29,016 nt of DNA from UBA3478 sp046048095 (GCA_046048095.1 JBJOGS010000003.1:1-29016), one strand, 5' to 3'; shown: positions 1 to 8,362, counted from the stretch's first letter. Numbers and translations are program-made. Notes: a model not told the origin generated them from the sequence alone.

Positions 1-100
1 CTATGAGGTTTGCTCTCAGCTCATCTTTGATTGACTTATAAGTGTATCCGGCCGCTTTGAGTGTGCCAAAGGTGGTAGGTAGCGTTAGAGGTCTGTTCAT
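1..100 (-). CDS. MoxR/Mg-chelatase-like AAA+ ATPase, N-terminal fragment
   Basis: Only the first 33 codons lie in the window, and the gene runs off the left edge. The peptide begins MNRPLTLPTTFGTLKAAGY and continues with a YKSIKDELRANLI segment. From memory this resembles the N-terminus of the Mg-chelatase ChlI/MoxR-like ATPases that sit next to VWA proteins in Bacteroidota (pattern: LGELxASGY, KSIKDELRxNLI). The Walker motifs would lie outside the window, so the ATPase call rests on this short match and on the VWA neighbour. Its ATG overlaps the TGA stop of the VWA gene (ATGA), which suggests translational coupling and a 1:1 partnership. The family couples ATP hydrolysis to remodelling or metal insertion through a VWA partner; the client here is unknown. 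Confidence 0.6.
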   Translation of the reverse strand, partial: MNRPLTLPTTFGTLKAAGYTYKSIKDELRANLI

Positions 101-1239
101 CTAATTTTTCTTTTTCTATTAGCATTGTAGTCTTCAAATATCATTTCACCTAAATGATCTAACCCAGTGTAGAAGGCTTTGCCTTTGTTCGCTGCGGTAA
201 ATTCACGAACAAACTGCATGAGATACGGATCTTGAGCAATCATAAATGTGGTGATTTGAATATTGTTCTTTTGAGCGATTCGTGCACGATTGTAACACTG
301 AGCCACGATATCTGGATCTAAACCAGCACTATTTTTATAATACGAACCGTCGGCGAGATGCAGACAACTGGGCTTTCCGTCCGTGATCATAAATATCTGC
401 TTGTTGGAATGCTTTTTACGTGCCAACATTTTCATCGCTAAGTCTATTCCAGCGACAGTGTTGGTGTGGTAAGGACCAACATTGAGATAAGGGAGTTCTG
501 AAATTTGAATCGGCCAAGCATCGTTTCCAAAAACCAAAATATCAAGCGTATCCTTAGGATAACGAGTGGTGATCATCTCTGCAAGGGCCATTGCCACCTT
601 TTTTGCTGGGGTGATGCGATCTTCACCGTAGAGTATCATGCTGTGACTAATATCAATCATTAGCACCGTACTCATTTGTGCCTTGTGTTCGGTTTGTCTG
701 ACTACAAGATCGTCCTCTTGCATCTTACTCAGGTCTAAACCGTGATTACGCATCGCGCTATTGACAGAGGCTGTCATGTCTATATGTTCAAGGGCATCAC
801 CAAATTGATAAGGACGATGCTCACCTGAATACTGGTCTCCTTGACCGATTGAAGAGGTTTTGTGACTTCCGGTTCCTTTTTTCTTTAGGTTTCCGAACAA
901 TTGCTCTAAAGCCCTCTTCCTTAGCTCTCTCTCGAGCTTCGCAGTCATTTTTAGAGAACGCTTATGTTCATCAGAATCTTCTGTTGGGGCCGATGAAGAA
1001 GGAACGATCTCTTCTCGCAGGAAGCCCTTTTCAAGCAAATCTTCTAAGAAGTCATCAATGGTATAATCCTCGTTAGTGAGTTCATATTCTCTGTCGAGTT
1101 CTCTAAGCCAGTCAATTGCTTCATCGACATCTCCTGAGGTATGGGTGATGAGTTCTTGAAAAATATCGTAGAGCTTCTCAAATGGAGTTTTATCTTCTGC
1201 ACTTCCAAGCGTAAAACGATACCCGGTGTTCAAATTCAT
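97..1239 (-). CDS. VWA-domain protein, partner of a MoxR/ChlI-like ATPase
   Basis: A 380-residue protein with no signal peptide or membrane segment, so probably cytosolic. Residues about 1-130 are acidic and then basic and match nothing I can name. Residues about 190-370 form a von Willebrand factor A domain with an intact MIDAS: D196-x-S198-x-S200 in MIDISHS, a Thr near 261, and T286-D287-G288. This domain binds a divalent metal and a protein ligand. VWA proteins encoded beside AAA+ ATPases act as adaptors in chaperone or metal-insertion machines (Mg-chelatase ChlD, CoxE and MoxR-VWA families). The gene lies 28 bases after hisIE and overlaps the ATPase start by ATGA. No convincing promoter is visible in the 28-base gap, so it may be read from the his operon. 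The function is inferred only at family level. Confidence 0.8.
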   Translation of the reverse strand: MNLNTGYRFTLGSAEDKTPFEKLYDIFQELITHTSGDVDEAIDWLRELDREYELTNEDYTIDDFLEDLLEKGFLREEIVPSSSAPTEDSDEHKRSLKMTAKLERELRKRALEQLFGNLKKKGTGSHKTSSIGQGDQYSGEHRPYQFGDALEHIDMTASVNSAMRNHGLDLSKMQEDDLVVRQTEHKAQMSTVLMIDISHSMILYGEDRITPAKKVAMALAEMITTRYPKDTLDILVFGNDAWPIQISELPYLNVGPYHTNTVAGIDLAMKMLARKKHSNKQIFMITDGKPSCLHLADGSYYKNSAGLDPDIVAQCYNRARIAQKNNIQITTFMIAQDPYLMQFVREFTAANKGKAFYTGLDHLGEMIFEDYNANRKRKIR

Positions 1240-1267
1240 AGCAACCTCTAATTTACGATTTTAAGGG

Positions 1268-1867
1268 CTATGAGCGGTGACGAGACGCCAATATTTTAGA
1301 GACATCAGCAAGGCTATATTGTTTCGCTTCTAATAGAATCATCATGTGGAATAACAAATCTGCGGCCTCATTTAAAAAGAGTTCATCGTTGTGATCTTTT
1401 GCTTCAATAACCAGTTCAGTGGCTTCTTCGCCCACTTTTTGGGCAATTTTATTGATCCCTTTTCCAAATAATTGACTGACATAGCTCGATTCATTTTTAT
1501 CCTGATGACGTTTTTGGATGACCGTCGTCAAATACGATAAAAAGGCCAATGATTCAGTGGTTTGCTCGTTGAAGCATGTAGGCGCTCCGGTGTGACATAC
1601 TGGACCGGTAGGACGCGCAAAAACAAGTATGCTATCGGCATCGCAATCTACCTTGTAGTGACTAAACTCTAGGGTATTGCCGCTGCTTTCACCTTTCATC
1701 CAAAGCCGCTGTTTCGATCTCGAATAAAACCAGACCTTTTTTGACTCTAGTGTCTTATCAAAGGCTTCTTTATTCATGTAACCTTGCATGAGTACAATAC
1801 GTGTATCGGGATCTTGAATAATGGCCGGAAGAAGTTCGCTGGCATTAAAATTTGGAGCACTCATCAT
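1268..1867 (-). CDS. hisIE: Bifunctional phosphoribosyl-AMP cyclohydrolase / phosphoribosyl-ATP pyrophosphatase
   Basis: Catalyses steps 2 and 3 of histidine synthesis: HisE cleaves PR-ATP to PR-AMP and pyrophosphate, and HisI opens the adenine ring. The 199-residue protein has the HisI domain first (about 10-104), with the metal-binding D74-C75-D76-A77-D78 motif and the zinc cysteines C91 and C98. The HisE domain follows (about 110-195), with the GEEATELVIEAKD helix and a second acidic helix NEAADLLFH. The I-E order and length are normal for the fusion. The start at 1867 overlaps the hisF stop as ATGA; a second in-frame ATG is three bases on. It is the last gene of the operon. Confidence 0.96.
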   Translation of the reverse strand: MMSAPNFNASELLPAIIQDPDTRIVLMQGYMNKEAFDKTLESKKVWFYSRSKQRLWMKGESSGNTLEFSHYKVDCDADSILVFARPTGPVCHTGAPTCFNEQTTESLAFLSYLTTVIQKRHQDKNESSYVSQLFGKGINKIAQKVGEEATELVIEAKDHNDELFLNEAADLLFHMMILLEAKQYSLADVSKILASRHRS

Positions 1868-2619
1868 AGTCGAATTGGAATTTGGGCGTCAAACAAATAC
1901 TGTTTCAAGGCATTGATCTCGATTTCCGAGAAATGAAAGACACTTGCTGCCAGGGCGGCATCTGCCTTTCCTTTTAAAAATACATCTTTAAAGTGGGTCA
2001 TGGATCCTGCTCCTCCTGAAGCAATGATGGGTATATGCAGGCGCTCAGCTAATTCGGCCAATTCAGCGTTTGCAAAACCGTTTTTGGTACCGTCGTGATC
2101 CATTGAGGTAAAAAGCAACTCTCCTGCGCCGCGTTCTTGACATTCGAGCGCCCAATTAAACAGATCAAGCTCGGTGCGCACCTTGCCACCAGTGGTATAG
2201 ACCCACCACTGACCATCTTGCTTTTTAGCATCGATTGCGACCACTAAACACTGCGATCCATAGTTATTTGCAATTTTATCGATCAGATCTGGATGAGCTA
2301 CAGCGGATGAATTAATTGAAACTTTATCCACACCGAGATGCAGCAGTCGTGCTACCTTCTCTGAAGAGCGAATTCCTCCGCCCACCGTAAAGGGTATAGA
2401 TAGCCGTTTAGCAACTTCATAAACCAGGGGTTCAAAGGCGTCTCTTTGCTCTTCGGTAGCCGATATATCTAAAAACACCAACTCGTCTGCCCCTTTATCG
2501 CTGTAGATCTGCGCTAACTCTACGGGATCTCCAGCATCAACAAGATCAACAAAGTTTACCCCTTTTACCGTTCTACCGCCCAAGATGTCCAAACATGGAA
2601 TAATTCGCTTTGCAATCAT
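1864..2619 (-). CDS. hisF: Imidazole glycerol phosphate synthase, cyclase subunit
   Basis: A (beta/alpha)8 barrel of 251 residues. It uses ammonia from HisH to convert PRFAR to imidazole-glycerol phosphate and AICAR. The N-terminal catalytic Asp lies in RIIPCLDI and the second in VVAIDAKK. Phosphate-binding glycines are seen in TVGGGIRS and IIASGGAGS. The DHDGTKNG loop is typical of HisF. The ATG at 2619 overlaps the hisA stop (ATGA). The partner gene hisH is two genes upstream, and the two products form the heterodimeric synthase. Confidence 0.97.
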   Translation of the reverse strand: MIAKRIIPCLDILGGRTVKGVNFVDLVDAGDPVELAQIYSDKGADELVFLDISATEEQRDAFEPLVYEVAKRLSIPFTVGGGIRSSEKVARLLHLGVDKVSINSSAVAHPDLIDKIANNYGSQCLVVAIDAKKQDGQWWVYTTGGKVRTELDLFNWALECQERGAGELLFTSMDHDGTKNGFANAELAELAERLHIPIIASGGAGSMTHFKDVFLKGKADAALAASVFHFSEIEINALKQYLFDAQIPIRL

Positions 2620-3347
2620 GACAGTTGGTACGTTTTGATTTCTTCAAGAGAAATCGTTTGTTCATAGATGGCCTTTCCTATAATTGCCGCATCACAGCCA
2701 ATTTCACTGAGTCGATTTAAATCGGATATCGAACACACTCCACCACTGGCAATGAGGTTCCATTCTGTTCCCAAATTCGCTATTAATTGAGAATAGAGCG
2801 AAAAGGATGGTCCTTGCAGCATGCCGTCTTTTGAAATGTCTGTAGCAATCACTGTGGTAATATTCTTTTCTAAATACTGTTTTATGAAGGGTTCTATCGC
2901 CACTGCAGATTGCTCTTGCCAACCTGAAACCGCTATGTATCCGTCTTTTGAGTCTGCACCGAGTATGATACGCTCTGGTCCATGTTCTTCGATCCACTGC
3001 TCAAAAAGTCTTGGATTTTTGATTGCCACACTTCCGCCAGTAACTTTTTTAGCTCCACTATTGAAGGCTATTCGAATGTCTTCGTCACGCTGAACTCCAC
3101 CACCAAAATCAATGTGAAGCGAGGTGCGATTAGCGAGTAACTCTAAAACCTTATAATTAATCACTCGCTTTTCACGAGCACCATCTAGATCGACCAGGTG
3201 TAGGTGAGTGATGCCTAAATCTTGAAACTGCAAGGCTACATCCAATGGGCGATTGTCGTAAATCTTAGCCGTTTGGTAATCGCCTTTTGTCAGTCGAACG
3301 CATTTGCCATCAATAATGTCAATCGCAGGAATAATTTTGGTTTTCAC
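2616..3347 (-). CDS. hisA: ProFAR isomerase (phosphoribosylformimino-AICAR-P isomerase)
   Basis: A 243-residue (beta/alpha)8 barrel that performs the Amadori rearrangement of ProFAR to PRFAR, step 4 of the pathway. The general-base Asp is in IIPAIDIIDG and the general-acid Asp in ATDISKDGML. Phosphate-binding loops DFGGGV and ASGGV are present. The start is GTG at 3347, overlapping the hisH stop as GTGA; the conserved beta-1 strand begins within a few codons, so no later start is possible. It is paralogous to hisF, which it overlaps at its other end. Confidence 0.97.
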   Translation of the reverse strand: MKTKIIPAIDIIDGKCVRLTKGDYQTAKIYDNRPLDVALQFQDLGITHLHLVDLDGAREKRVINYKVLELLANRTSLHIDFGGGVQRDEDIRIAFNSGAKKVTGGSVAIKNPRLFEQWIEEHGPERIILGADSKDGYIAVSGWQEQSAVAIEPFIKQYLEKNITTVIATDISKDGMLQGPSFSLYSQLIANLGTEWNLIASGGVCSISDLNRLSEIGCDAAIIGKAIYEQTISLEEIKTYQLS

Positions 3348-3928
3348 AACGCTAAGAAGTTTTTAAGGATTTGCTCTCCGTCTTTTCCACTGCGCTCAGG
3401 GTGAAATTGCACGCCAAAAAAATTATCTTTTTGCAGCGCAGCGCTGTAAGCACTTACATAATTGGTGTTTGCTATGGTGTATTCAGATAAGGGCGCATAG
3501 TAACTGTGAACAAAATAGGTGTACGCCTCGTTCATCCCCTTGAATAGACTAGATTTTAACTCTTCAATGCGATTCCATCCGACACATGGAATTTTTGGAA
3601 CTCCAGCGAACCTTCGAACTTCGACATCAAACAACGCTAGTCCTTTAGTATCTCCTTCTTCAGTGGACTTACACATCAACTGCATTCCCAGACAAATGCC
3701 TAACACGGGTTGTTTCAATGCCACAAGCACCCGATCTAGATTAGACTGTTTAAGGTGTCTATATGCGGTTTCTGCATGCCCAACACCCGGAAAAATAACA
3801 TGGGAAGCCAATTCAATCTTTTGAGGATCTGAGGACAATACTCCTTGAAATCCCAAACGATCTAGAGCGAATGAAATGCTTTGCACATTGCCTACACCGT
3901 AGTCTACGATAACGACTTCGCGACTCAT
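3344..3928 (-). CDS. hisH: Imidazole glycerol phosphate synthase, glutaminase subunit
   Basis: A class I glutamine amidotransferase of about 194 residues that makes ammonia for HisF. The N-terminus VVIVDYGVGNVQS is typical of HisH. The nucleophile Cys is in LGICLGMQL, and the His-x-Glu of the triad is in QFHPERSGKDG. Two in-frame ATGs exist, at 3934 and 3928. I prefer 3928 because it overlaps the hisB stop as ATGA, like other junctions in this operon; the longer start adds two residues. Confidence 0.96.
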   Translation of the reverse strand: MSREVVIVDYGVGNVQSISFALDRLGFQGVLSSDPQKIELASHVIFPGVGHAETAYRHLKQSNLDRVLVALKQPVLGICLGMQLMCKSTEEGDTKGLALFDVEVRRFAGVPKIPCVGWNRIEELKSSLFKGMNEAYTYFVHSYYAPLSEYTIANTNYVSAYSAALQKDNFFGVQFHPERSGKDGEQILKNFLAL

Positions 3929-5055
3929 AACCATCCTTTTGTGCTTGGTAAATACAAATGTGTGTGATCTTTTTTAATGGCCATTTTAATGGCTTTTGCA
4001 AACGCTTTAAATATGGCTTCTATCTTGTGATGTTCATTGGTGCCGCTCGCTTTTATATTCAAATTCGCTTTGGATGCATCTGCAAACGATTTAAAAAAGT
4101 GATAAAACATTTCAGTTGGCATCTCCCCTATCTTTTCGCGCTTAAATTCAGCCTCCCACTCTAACCAGGGTCGGCCACCGAAATCAATAGCTACCTGTGC
4201 TAGACAATCATCCATGGGAAGGCAATATCCATATCGTTCGATTCCGACTTTGTTGCCTAACGCTTTAGCAAAGGCTTCTCCAAGAGCTAAGGCTGAGTCT
4301 TCAATGGTGTGATGCTCATCAATATGAAGATCTCCATGGCAGTGGAGTTCAAGGGTGATCTGTGCGTGCTTTGCGATCTGAGCCAACATGTGATCAAAAA
4401 ATCCAAGACCTGTAGCGATGACCCCCTCCTCTTGACGATCCAAATCGAGATGCACTCGAATATCGGTTTCTTTTGTAGTACGTCTGTGACTCACCCCACG
4501 ATTTAGGCGCGCTAAAGTGTTAAATAGATCTTTCCAATCTGAAGTCTTTTGGTAAATACAAGATTCAAGTTGATCTATCGGTACCTTCGTTTCATTTGCT
4601 CCAAGAGCATTGAGATTAAAGGTTAGGGCTCGAATTCCGAGATTGTATGCCAATGCTACATCTGTGATTCGGTCACCTATTACGAAACTATGCTCAAGAT
4701 CGAATCCTTCGTGAATGTACCCTGAGAGCATTTGAACAGAGGGTTTGCGATTAGGAGATGGCTGAGCAGAAAAACTATCATCGATAAAAATGCGTTCAAA
4801 TTGAACGCCTTCACTTTCAAATACGCGAAGCATGGCGTTATGGGTTGGCCAAAAGTTCTCTGACGGAAAGCTTTCAGTGCCTAATCCATCTTGATTTGTG
4901 ACCATGACTAGAGTATACCCTAATTGCTGTTGTATCGCTTTCAAATTCGTTATCACCCCTTCAAAAAAATGAAGTTTGTCAATGTGATCAATTTGATGGT
5001 CTTCGGGCTCTCTAATTAGCGTACCATCTCGGTCTAAAAAAAGGATTTTCTTCAT
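3925..5055 (-). CDS. hisB: Bifunctional histidinol-phosphatase / imidazoleglycerol-phosphate dehydratase
   Basis: About 376 residues in two domains. The N-terminal HAD phosphatase (about 1-165) has D8-R-D10-G-T, the MVTNQDGLG loop and VIGDRITD, and dephosphorylates histidinol phosphate. The C-terminal IGP dehydratase (about 190-376) has the manganese-binding histidine motifs FFDHML, DEHHTIED and NEHHKIE, and ends in a SxKG tail. The zinc-binding Cys/His loop known from the E. coli phosphatase domain is not conserved: the segment reads IDDSFSAQPSPNRKP. The start may be ATG at 5055 (TGATG overlap with hisDC) or GTG at 5058. The two activities flank the HisC step, which is in the protein encoded just upstream. 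Confidence 0.96.
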   Translation of the reverse strand: MKKILFLDRDGTLIREPEDHQIDHIDKLHFFEGVITNLKAIQQQLGYTLVMVTNQDGLGTESFPSENFWPTHNAMLRVFESEGVQFERIFIDDSFSAQPSPNRKPSVQMLSGYIHEGFDLEHSFVIGDRITDVALAYNLGIRALTFNLNALGANETKVPIDQLESCIYQKTSDWKDLFNTLARLNRGVSHRRTTKETDIRVHLDLDRQEEGVIATGLGFFDHMLAQIAKHAQITLELHCHGDLHIDEHHTIEDSALALGEAFAKALGNKVGIERYGYCLPMDDCLAQVAIDFGGRPWLEWEAEFKREKIGEMPTEMFYHFFKSFADASKANLNIKASGTNEHHKIEAIFKAFAKAIKMAIKKDHTHLYLPSTKGWL

Positions 5056-7397
5056 CACTTTTTTTCATTTAACAGTTGAATGAGTCTTTCGTTTTCTTTT
5101 GGTGTGCCCACCGTAATTCTCAAGGTATTTTCGCAGAGGTACTGTGAGCTTCGATTGCGCACCACAAAACGCTGATCCACTAATTGTTGATAGCGCCTAC
5201 CTGCATCATCGACGCGGATTAGAATGAAATTCGCTTGTGAAGGAAACACCTTTTTTACCCATGAGGTTGCCCGAAGCGCTTCAAAAAGACGGGTACGTTC
5301 TTGATTCAGTTGGTCAATCTCCTCTTTAATCAAACTGGGCGATGACAATCGCTCTAGCGCACGTTGTTGGCTCATACTATTCACGTTGTATGGTGGCTTA
5401 ATGCGATTAAGCCACTGAATGAGCCGCGGTGACCCGGCTCCAATTCCTAAACGTGCTCCTGCCAAGCCATAAGCTTTAGATAAAGTACGAACTACCATCA
5501 CATTAGGACACTCACTAATGAGGCTGATCATAGAGGGCTGATCGCTAAAATCGATATACGCTTCATCTACCACAAGCAAGGTACTAAGCTCATGCGCCAG
5601 TGCTTTCATCGTACTGAAATTGAGATTGTTTCCGGTAGGATTATTAGGAGAGCACAAGAGCACCATAGCAGTCATTGGATCTACTGCGTTGAGCAATGCA
5701 GTGCGATCTAATTCAAAATCTTGATCTAAAGGCACCGCTCTATAGGCTACATCATATTTATCTGCCAAAACTTTATACATTCCATACGAAGGATCAATGG
5801 CTACGACATTGTTTTTTCTTGGACTGCAAAAAAGTTGAAATACGAGTTCTAACACTTCATCACTACCATTACCAATAAATAAATGCGTTGTCGGAAGCTT
5901 CCAAAGTGCAGAAATTCTAGATTTCAAAGCGCTTTGATAAGGATCAGGGTAACGATTGCAATCTGTCTCGAAAGGGTTCTCATTCGCATCGAGCCATGTA
6001 TACCCCTGCTCATCTTGATCAAATTCATCTCTAGCAGAGCGGTAGGGTTGGGCATTTTTCAAATGGGGTCGAATACGTTGATCGACATCGAAGGTCTCTG
6101 GCTCGAAGGACTTGCCTTGTAGATGCGCCAATCGAATAGTAACCGCATTTTCATGGGCCATCAATCCTTCAGCGCGAGCCATCAATTCAACATGCCGACC
6201 CAGCGCCTGAATGCCTCGTGGTGAAATTTGTTGAAATGTAATCGCCTTCAGATAGCTATCCAAATTGACGCCGCTGTACTGCCTGGCAAATCCATTGGTT
6301 GGCAAGGTGTGATTGGTGCCCGAGGCATAATCTCCGGCACTTTCTGGAGTATAATTACCCACAAAAACAGATCCGGCATTTTTTACCGCTGCTAACATAA
6401 AGTCAGGTCGGTCTGAGGCTATGATGTAATGCTCTGGCGCATAGGTGTTAATAAAATCGGCTGCGATTTGTTCTGAATCAAAGATGACAATACGACTGTT
6501 TGAGAGTGCATCCTCGGCAAATTTCTTACGATTCAACCGGCTCAACTGTTCTGAAAGAGCGGCCTCAACGGCATCTGCTATGAAAGACGAGGTACTAACC
6601 AAGACGACTTGACTATCTGAACCGTGTTCTGCTTGACTTAACAGATCTGCAGCAACAAACTCAGGTATTGCGGTATCATCAGCAAAAACCAACAATTCAC
6701 TGGGACCAGCAGGCATATCGATTGCCACATGAGATTGTGAGGCGTATTGCTTGGCGGCAGTTACATACTGATTTCCAGGACCAAAAATCTTATCCACTTT
6801 AGAAACAGTCTCAGTGCCCAATGCCATGGCCGCTATTGCCTGAATCCCTCCAATAGGATGAATTGAAGATACTCCACAAAGACCAGCGGCATACAGGATC
6901 TCAGGGGCAATCTGTCGCTCTGATTGCTGAGGCGTACATAAAACCACTTCTGTACATCCAGCCAGTTGGGCGGGTATAGCTAGCATTAACACCGTAGAAA
7001 ATAATGGTGCAGTACCTCCTGGGATATAAATGCCCACCTTTTCAATCGGCATCTTCTTTTGCCAGCACTTTACCCCGGTTTGTGTTTCTACCCACACCGG
7101 TTCTGTGCGCTGAGCACTGTGAAATGCACGAATATTTGTCGCGGCCTGCTGGATGGCTTGCTTTAACGGATCTGACAAAGCAGCCGCCGCCCTATCCATG
7201 TTGTCACGAGATAGCTCTAGGGTTTCAAGGTTCGCATGATCAAATTCAAGCGCATATGCTTTCAGGGCAGCATCGCCATTTGTCCTTACGGCATTAAAAA
7301 CGGCCTGTACCAAGTCGTGATGCCTACTGTAATCTAAAGTGGGACGTTGAGTGAGCATGCCCCACTCTGAGATTTGCGGTTGATTAAATCGCTTCAT
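5055..7397 (-). CDS. hisDC: HisD-HisC fusion: histidinol dehydrogenase / histidinol-phosphate aminotransferase
   Basis: One uninterrupted reading frame of about 780 residues encodes two complete enzymes. Residues 1-427 are zinc-dependent histidinol dehydrogenase (last two oxidations). The Gln and His zinc ligands are in LSQAEHGSDSQ, the catalytic Glu-His in YAPEHYI, an Asp in AGDYASGTNH and the last His in GLMAHENAV. Residues about 440-780 are the PLP-dependent aminotransferase: the RIRPHLKNAQPYRSARDEF start, LDANENPF, SPNNPTGN, DEAYIDF and the Schiff-base Lys in RTLSKAYGLAG. They are joined by a short linker, GKSFEPETFDVDQ (429-440), with no in-frame Met, Val or stop at the junction that would allow separate translation. 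ATG 7397 overlaps the hisG stop (TGATG); GTG 7400 is the alternative start. Confidence 0.95.
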   Translation of the reverse strand: MKRFNQPQISEWGMLTQRPTLDYSRHHDLVQAVFNAVRTNGDAALKAYALEFDHANLETLELSRDNMDRAAAALSDPLKQAIQQAATNIRAFHSAQRTEPVWVETQTGVKCWQKKMPIEKVGIYIPGGTAPLFSTVLMLAIPAQLAGCTEVVLCTPQQSERQIAPEILYAAGLCGVSSIHPIGGIQAIAAMALGTETVSKVDKIFGPGNQYVTAAKQYASQSHVAIDMPAGPSELLVFADDTAIPEFVAADLLSQAEHGSDSQVVLVSTSSFIADAVEAALSEQLSRLNRKKFAEDALSNSRIVIFDSEQIAADFINTYAPEHYIIASDRPDFMLAAVKNAGSVFVGNYTPESAGDYASGTNHTLPTNGFARQYSGVNLDSYLKAITFQQISPRGIQALGRHVELMARAEGLMAHENAVTIRLAHLQGKSFEPETFDVDQRIRPHLKNAQPYRSARDEFDQDEQGYTWLDANENPFETDCNRYPDPYQSALKSRISALWKLPTTHLFIGNGSDEVLELVFQLFCSPRKNNVVAIDPSYGMYKVLADKYDVAYRAVPLDQDFELDRTALLNAVDPMTAMVLLCSPNNPTGNNLNFSTMKALAHELSTLLVVDEAYIDFSDQPSMISLISECPNVMVVRTLSKAYGLAGARLGIGAGSPRLIQWLNRIKPPYNVNSMSQQRALERLSSPSLIKEEIDQLNQERTRLFEALRATSWVKKVFPSQANFILIRVDDAGRRYQQLVDQRFVVRNRSSQYLCENTLRITVGTPKENERLIQLLNEKK

Positions 7398-8254
7398 CAC
7401 AAAAACATTTTCTCGATACTACTTACAAGAATACCCTCGGCGCCATGTTCTTTTAAACGCTCAATGACTTCCCAAAACCTGTGTTCTTCAATTACTGTAT
7501 GGACAGAAACCCACTGTTCATCAGCTAAAGGTAAAACACTTGGACTGCGCATACCCGGAAGCAAAGATAGAATGGCATCGAGACGTGCTTTCGGAACATT
7601 CATAAGTACATATTTATGTCCCCTTGCTCGCAGTACCCCTCTCAACCTGAAGAGCAGATCTTTAACCCGCTCATCATTTGGGTCTATTTTGGGAGACTGA
7701 GCCAATACCGCTTGGCTCTTGAGTATCACTTCTACCTCTTTTAAATTATTTTTAAACAAAGTACTTCCGCTACTTACAATGTCGCAAACAGCATCAGAAA
7801 GTCCGATGTTTGGAGCGATTTCAACAGAACCATTTATCACGTGAATGTCCGACGAAACCCCCTTTTCTTCTAAAAAACGTTGAACGGTGTTCGGATAAGA
7901 GGTAGCGATTCGCTTGTTCTGTAAATCTTTAACTGAAGCGTAGTGTGCTCCTTTTGGAACAGCTATAGAAACTCTGCATTTCGAAAATCCCAACGATTCA
8001 ATCACTGGGATATGTTCTCCTTTCTCAATAAGCAAATTCTCGCCAATAATAGCTAAATCAACTACTCCGTCTTTCAAATAGTTAGGAATATCTCCGTTTC
8101 TGAGGTAATAGACCTCTAGAGGATAGTTGTGAGACTGCACTTTGAGTTGATCCTTTCCATTGAATAGTGAAATTCCAGCCTCTTTAAGCAGTGAAAGAGA
8201 GTCTTCATGTAGCCTTCCGGCTTTCTGAATCGCAATTTTTAATCGATCATTCAT
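7397..8254 (-). CDS. hisG: ATP phosphoribosyltransferase, long form
   Basis: Catalyses the first, committed step, joining ATP and PRPP. At 285 residues this is the long HisG, with the two-lobed catalytic part (about 1-205; KIAIQKAGRL, DLAIIGEN, and the PRPP-binding segment DIVSSGSTL) and a C-terminal ACT-like domain (about 210-285) that in this class binds histidine for feedback inhibition. No HisZ is therefore needed. It is the first structural gene of the operon. The ATG at 8254 lies five bases after the T-run of an intrinsic terminator, so expression depends on read-through of that attenuator. The stop overlaps the hisDC start. Confidence 0.97.
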   Translation of the reverse strand: MNDRLKIAIQKAGRLHEDSLSLLKEAGISLFNGKDQLKVQSHNYPLEVYYLRNGDIPNYLKDGVVDLAIIGENLLIEKGEHIPVIESLGFSKCRVSIAVPKGAHYASVKDLQNKRIATSYPNTVQRFLEEKGVSSDIHVINGSVEIAPNIGLSDAVCDIVSSGSTLFKNNLKEVEVILKSQAVLAQSPKIDPNDERVKDLLFRLRGVLRARGHKYVLMNVPKARLDAILSLLPGMRSPSVLPLADEQWVSVHTVIEEHRFWEVIERLKEHGAEGILVSSIEKMFL

Positions 8255-8258
8255 GTCT

Positions 8259-8298
8259 AAAAAAATTAAGGCCCGTATGAATCTTTCAAACGGGCCTT
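8259..8298 (-). terminator. Intrinsic terminator acting as the his attenuator
   Basis: On the minus strand AAGGCCCGT (8298-8290) pairs perfectly with ACGGGCCTT (8276-8268). After one T-T mismatch a further four pairs (TGAA/TTCA) close a three-base loop. A run of seven T (8265-8259) follows. The element lies between the his leader peptide and the hisG start, i.e. inside the transcript of the operon it would end. This position is what marks it as an attenuator and not an ordinary operon terminator. Confidence 0.9.
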
Positions 8299-8312
8299 CA
8301 GTGATTATAGCA

Positions 8313-8362
8313 ATACAACACCTCTAACTCGCCTGCGCGAAGTAAAAAACGTGGTGATGTAC
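8313..8362 (-). promoter_or_regulatory. Leader RNA 1:2 pairing covering the His codons
   Basis: The segment GTACATCACC (8362-8353), which contains leader His codons, can pair with GGTGTTGTAT (8322-8313) just after the leader stop codon: eight Watson-Crick pairs, one G-U and one internal U-U mismatch. This matches the 1:2 hairpin of classical amino-acid attenuators, which a ribosome stalled on His codons would disrupt. I could not find by eye a convincing 2:3 antiterminator that would compete with the terminator stem, so the switching path is open. Confidence 0.55.

Noticed and set aside
6060..6130. The HisD-HisC junction as a sequencing frameshift
   Set aside because: The translation is continuous and sensible on both sides in one frame, the linker has ordinary composition, and no homopolymer run lies at the junction. 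Only raw reads could fully exclude an error.
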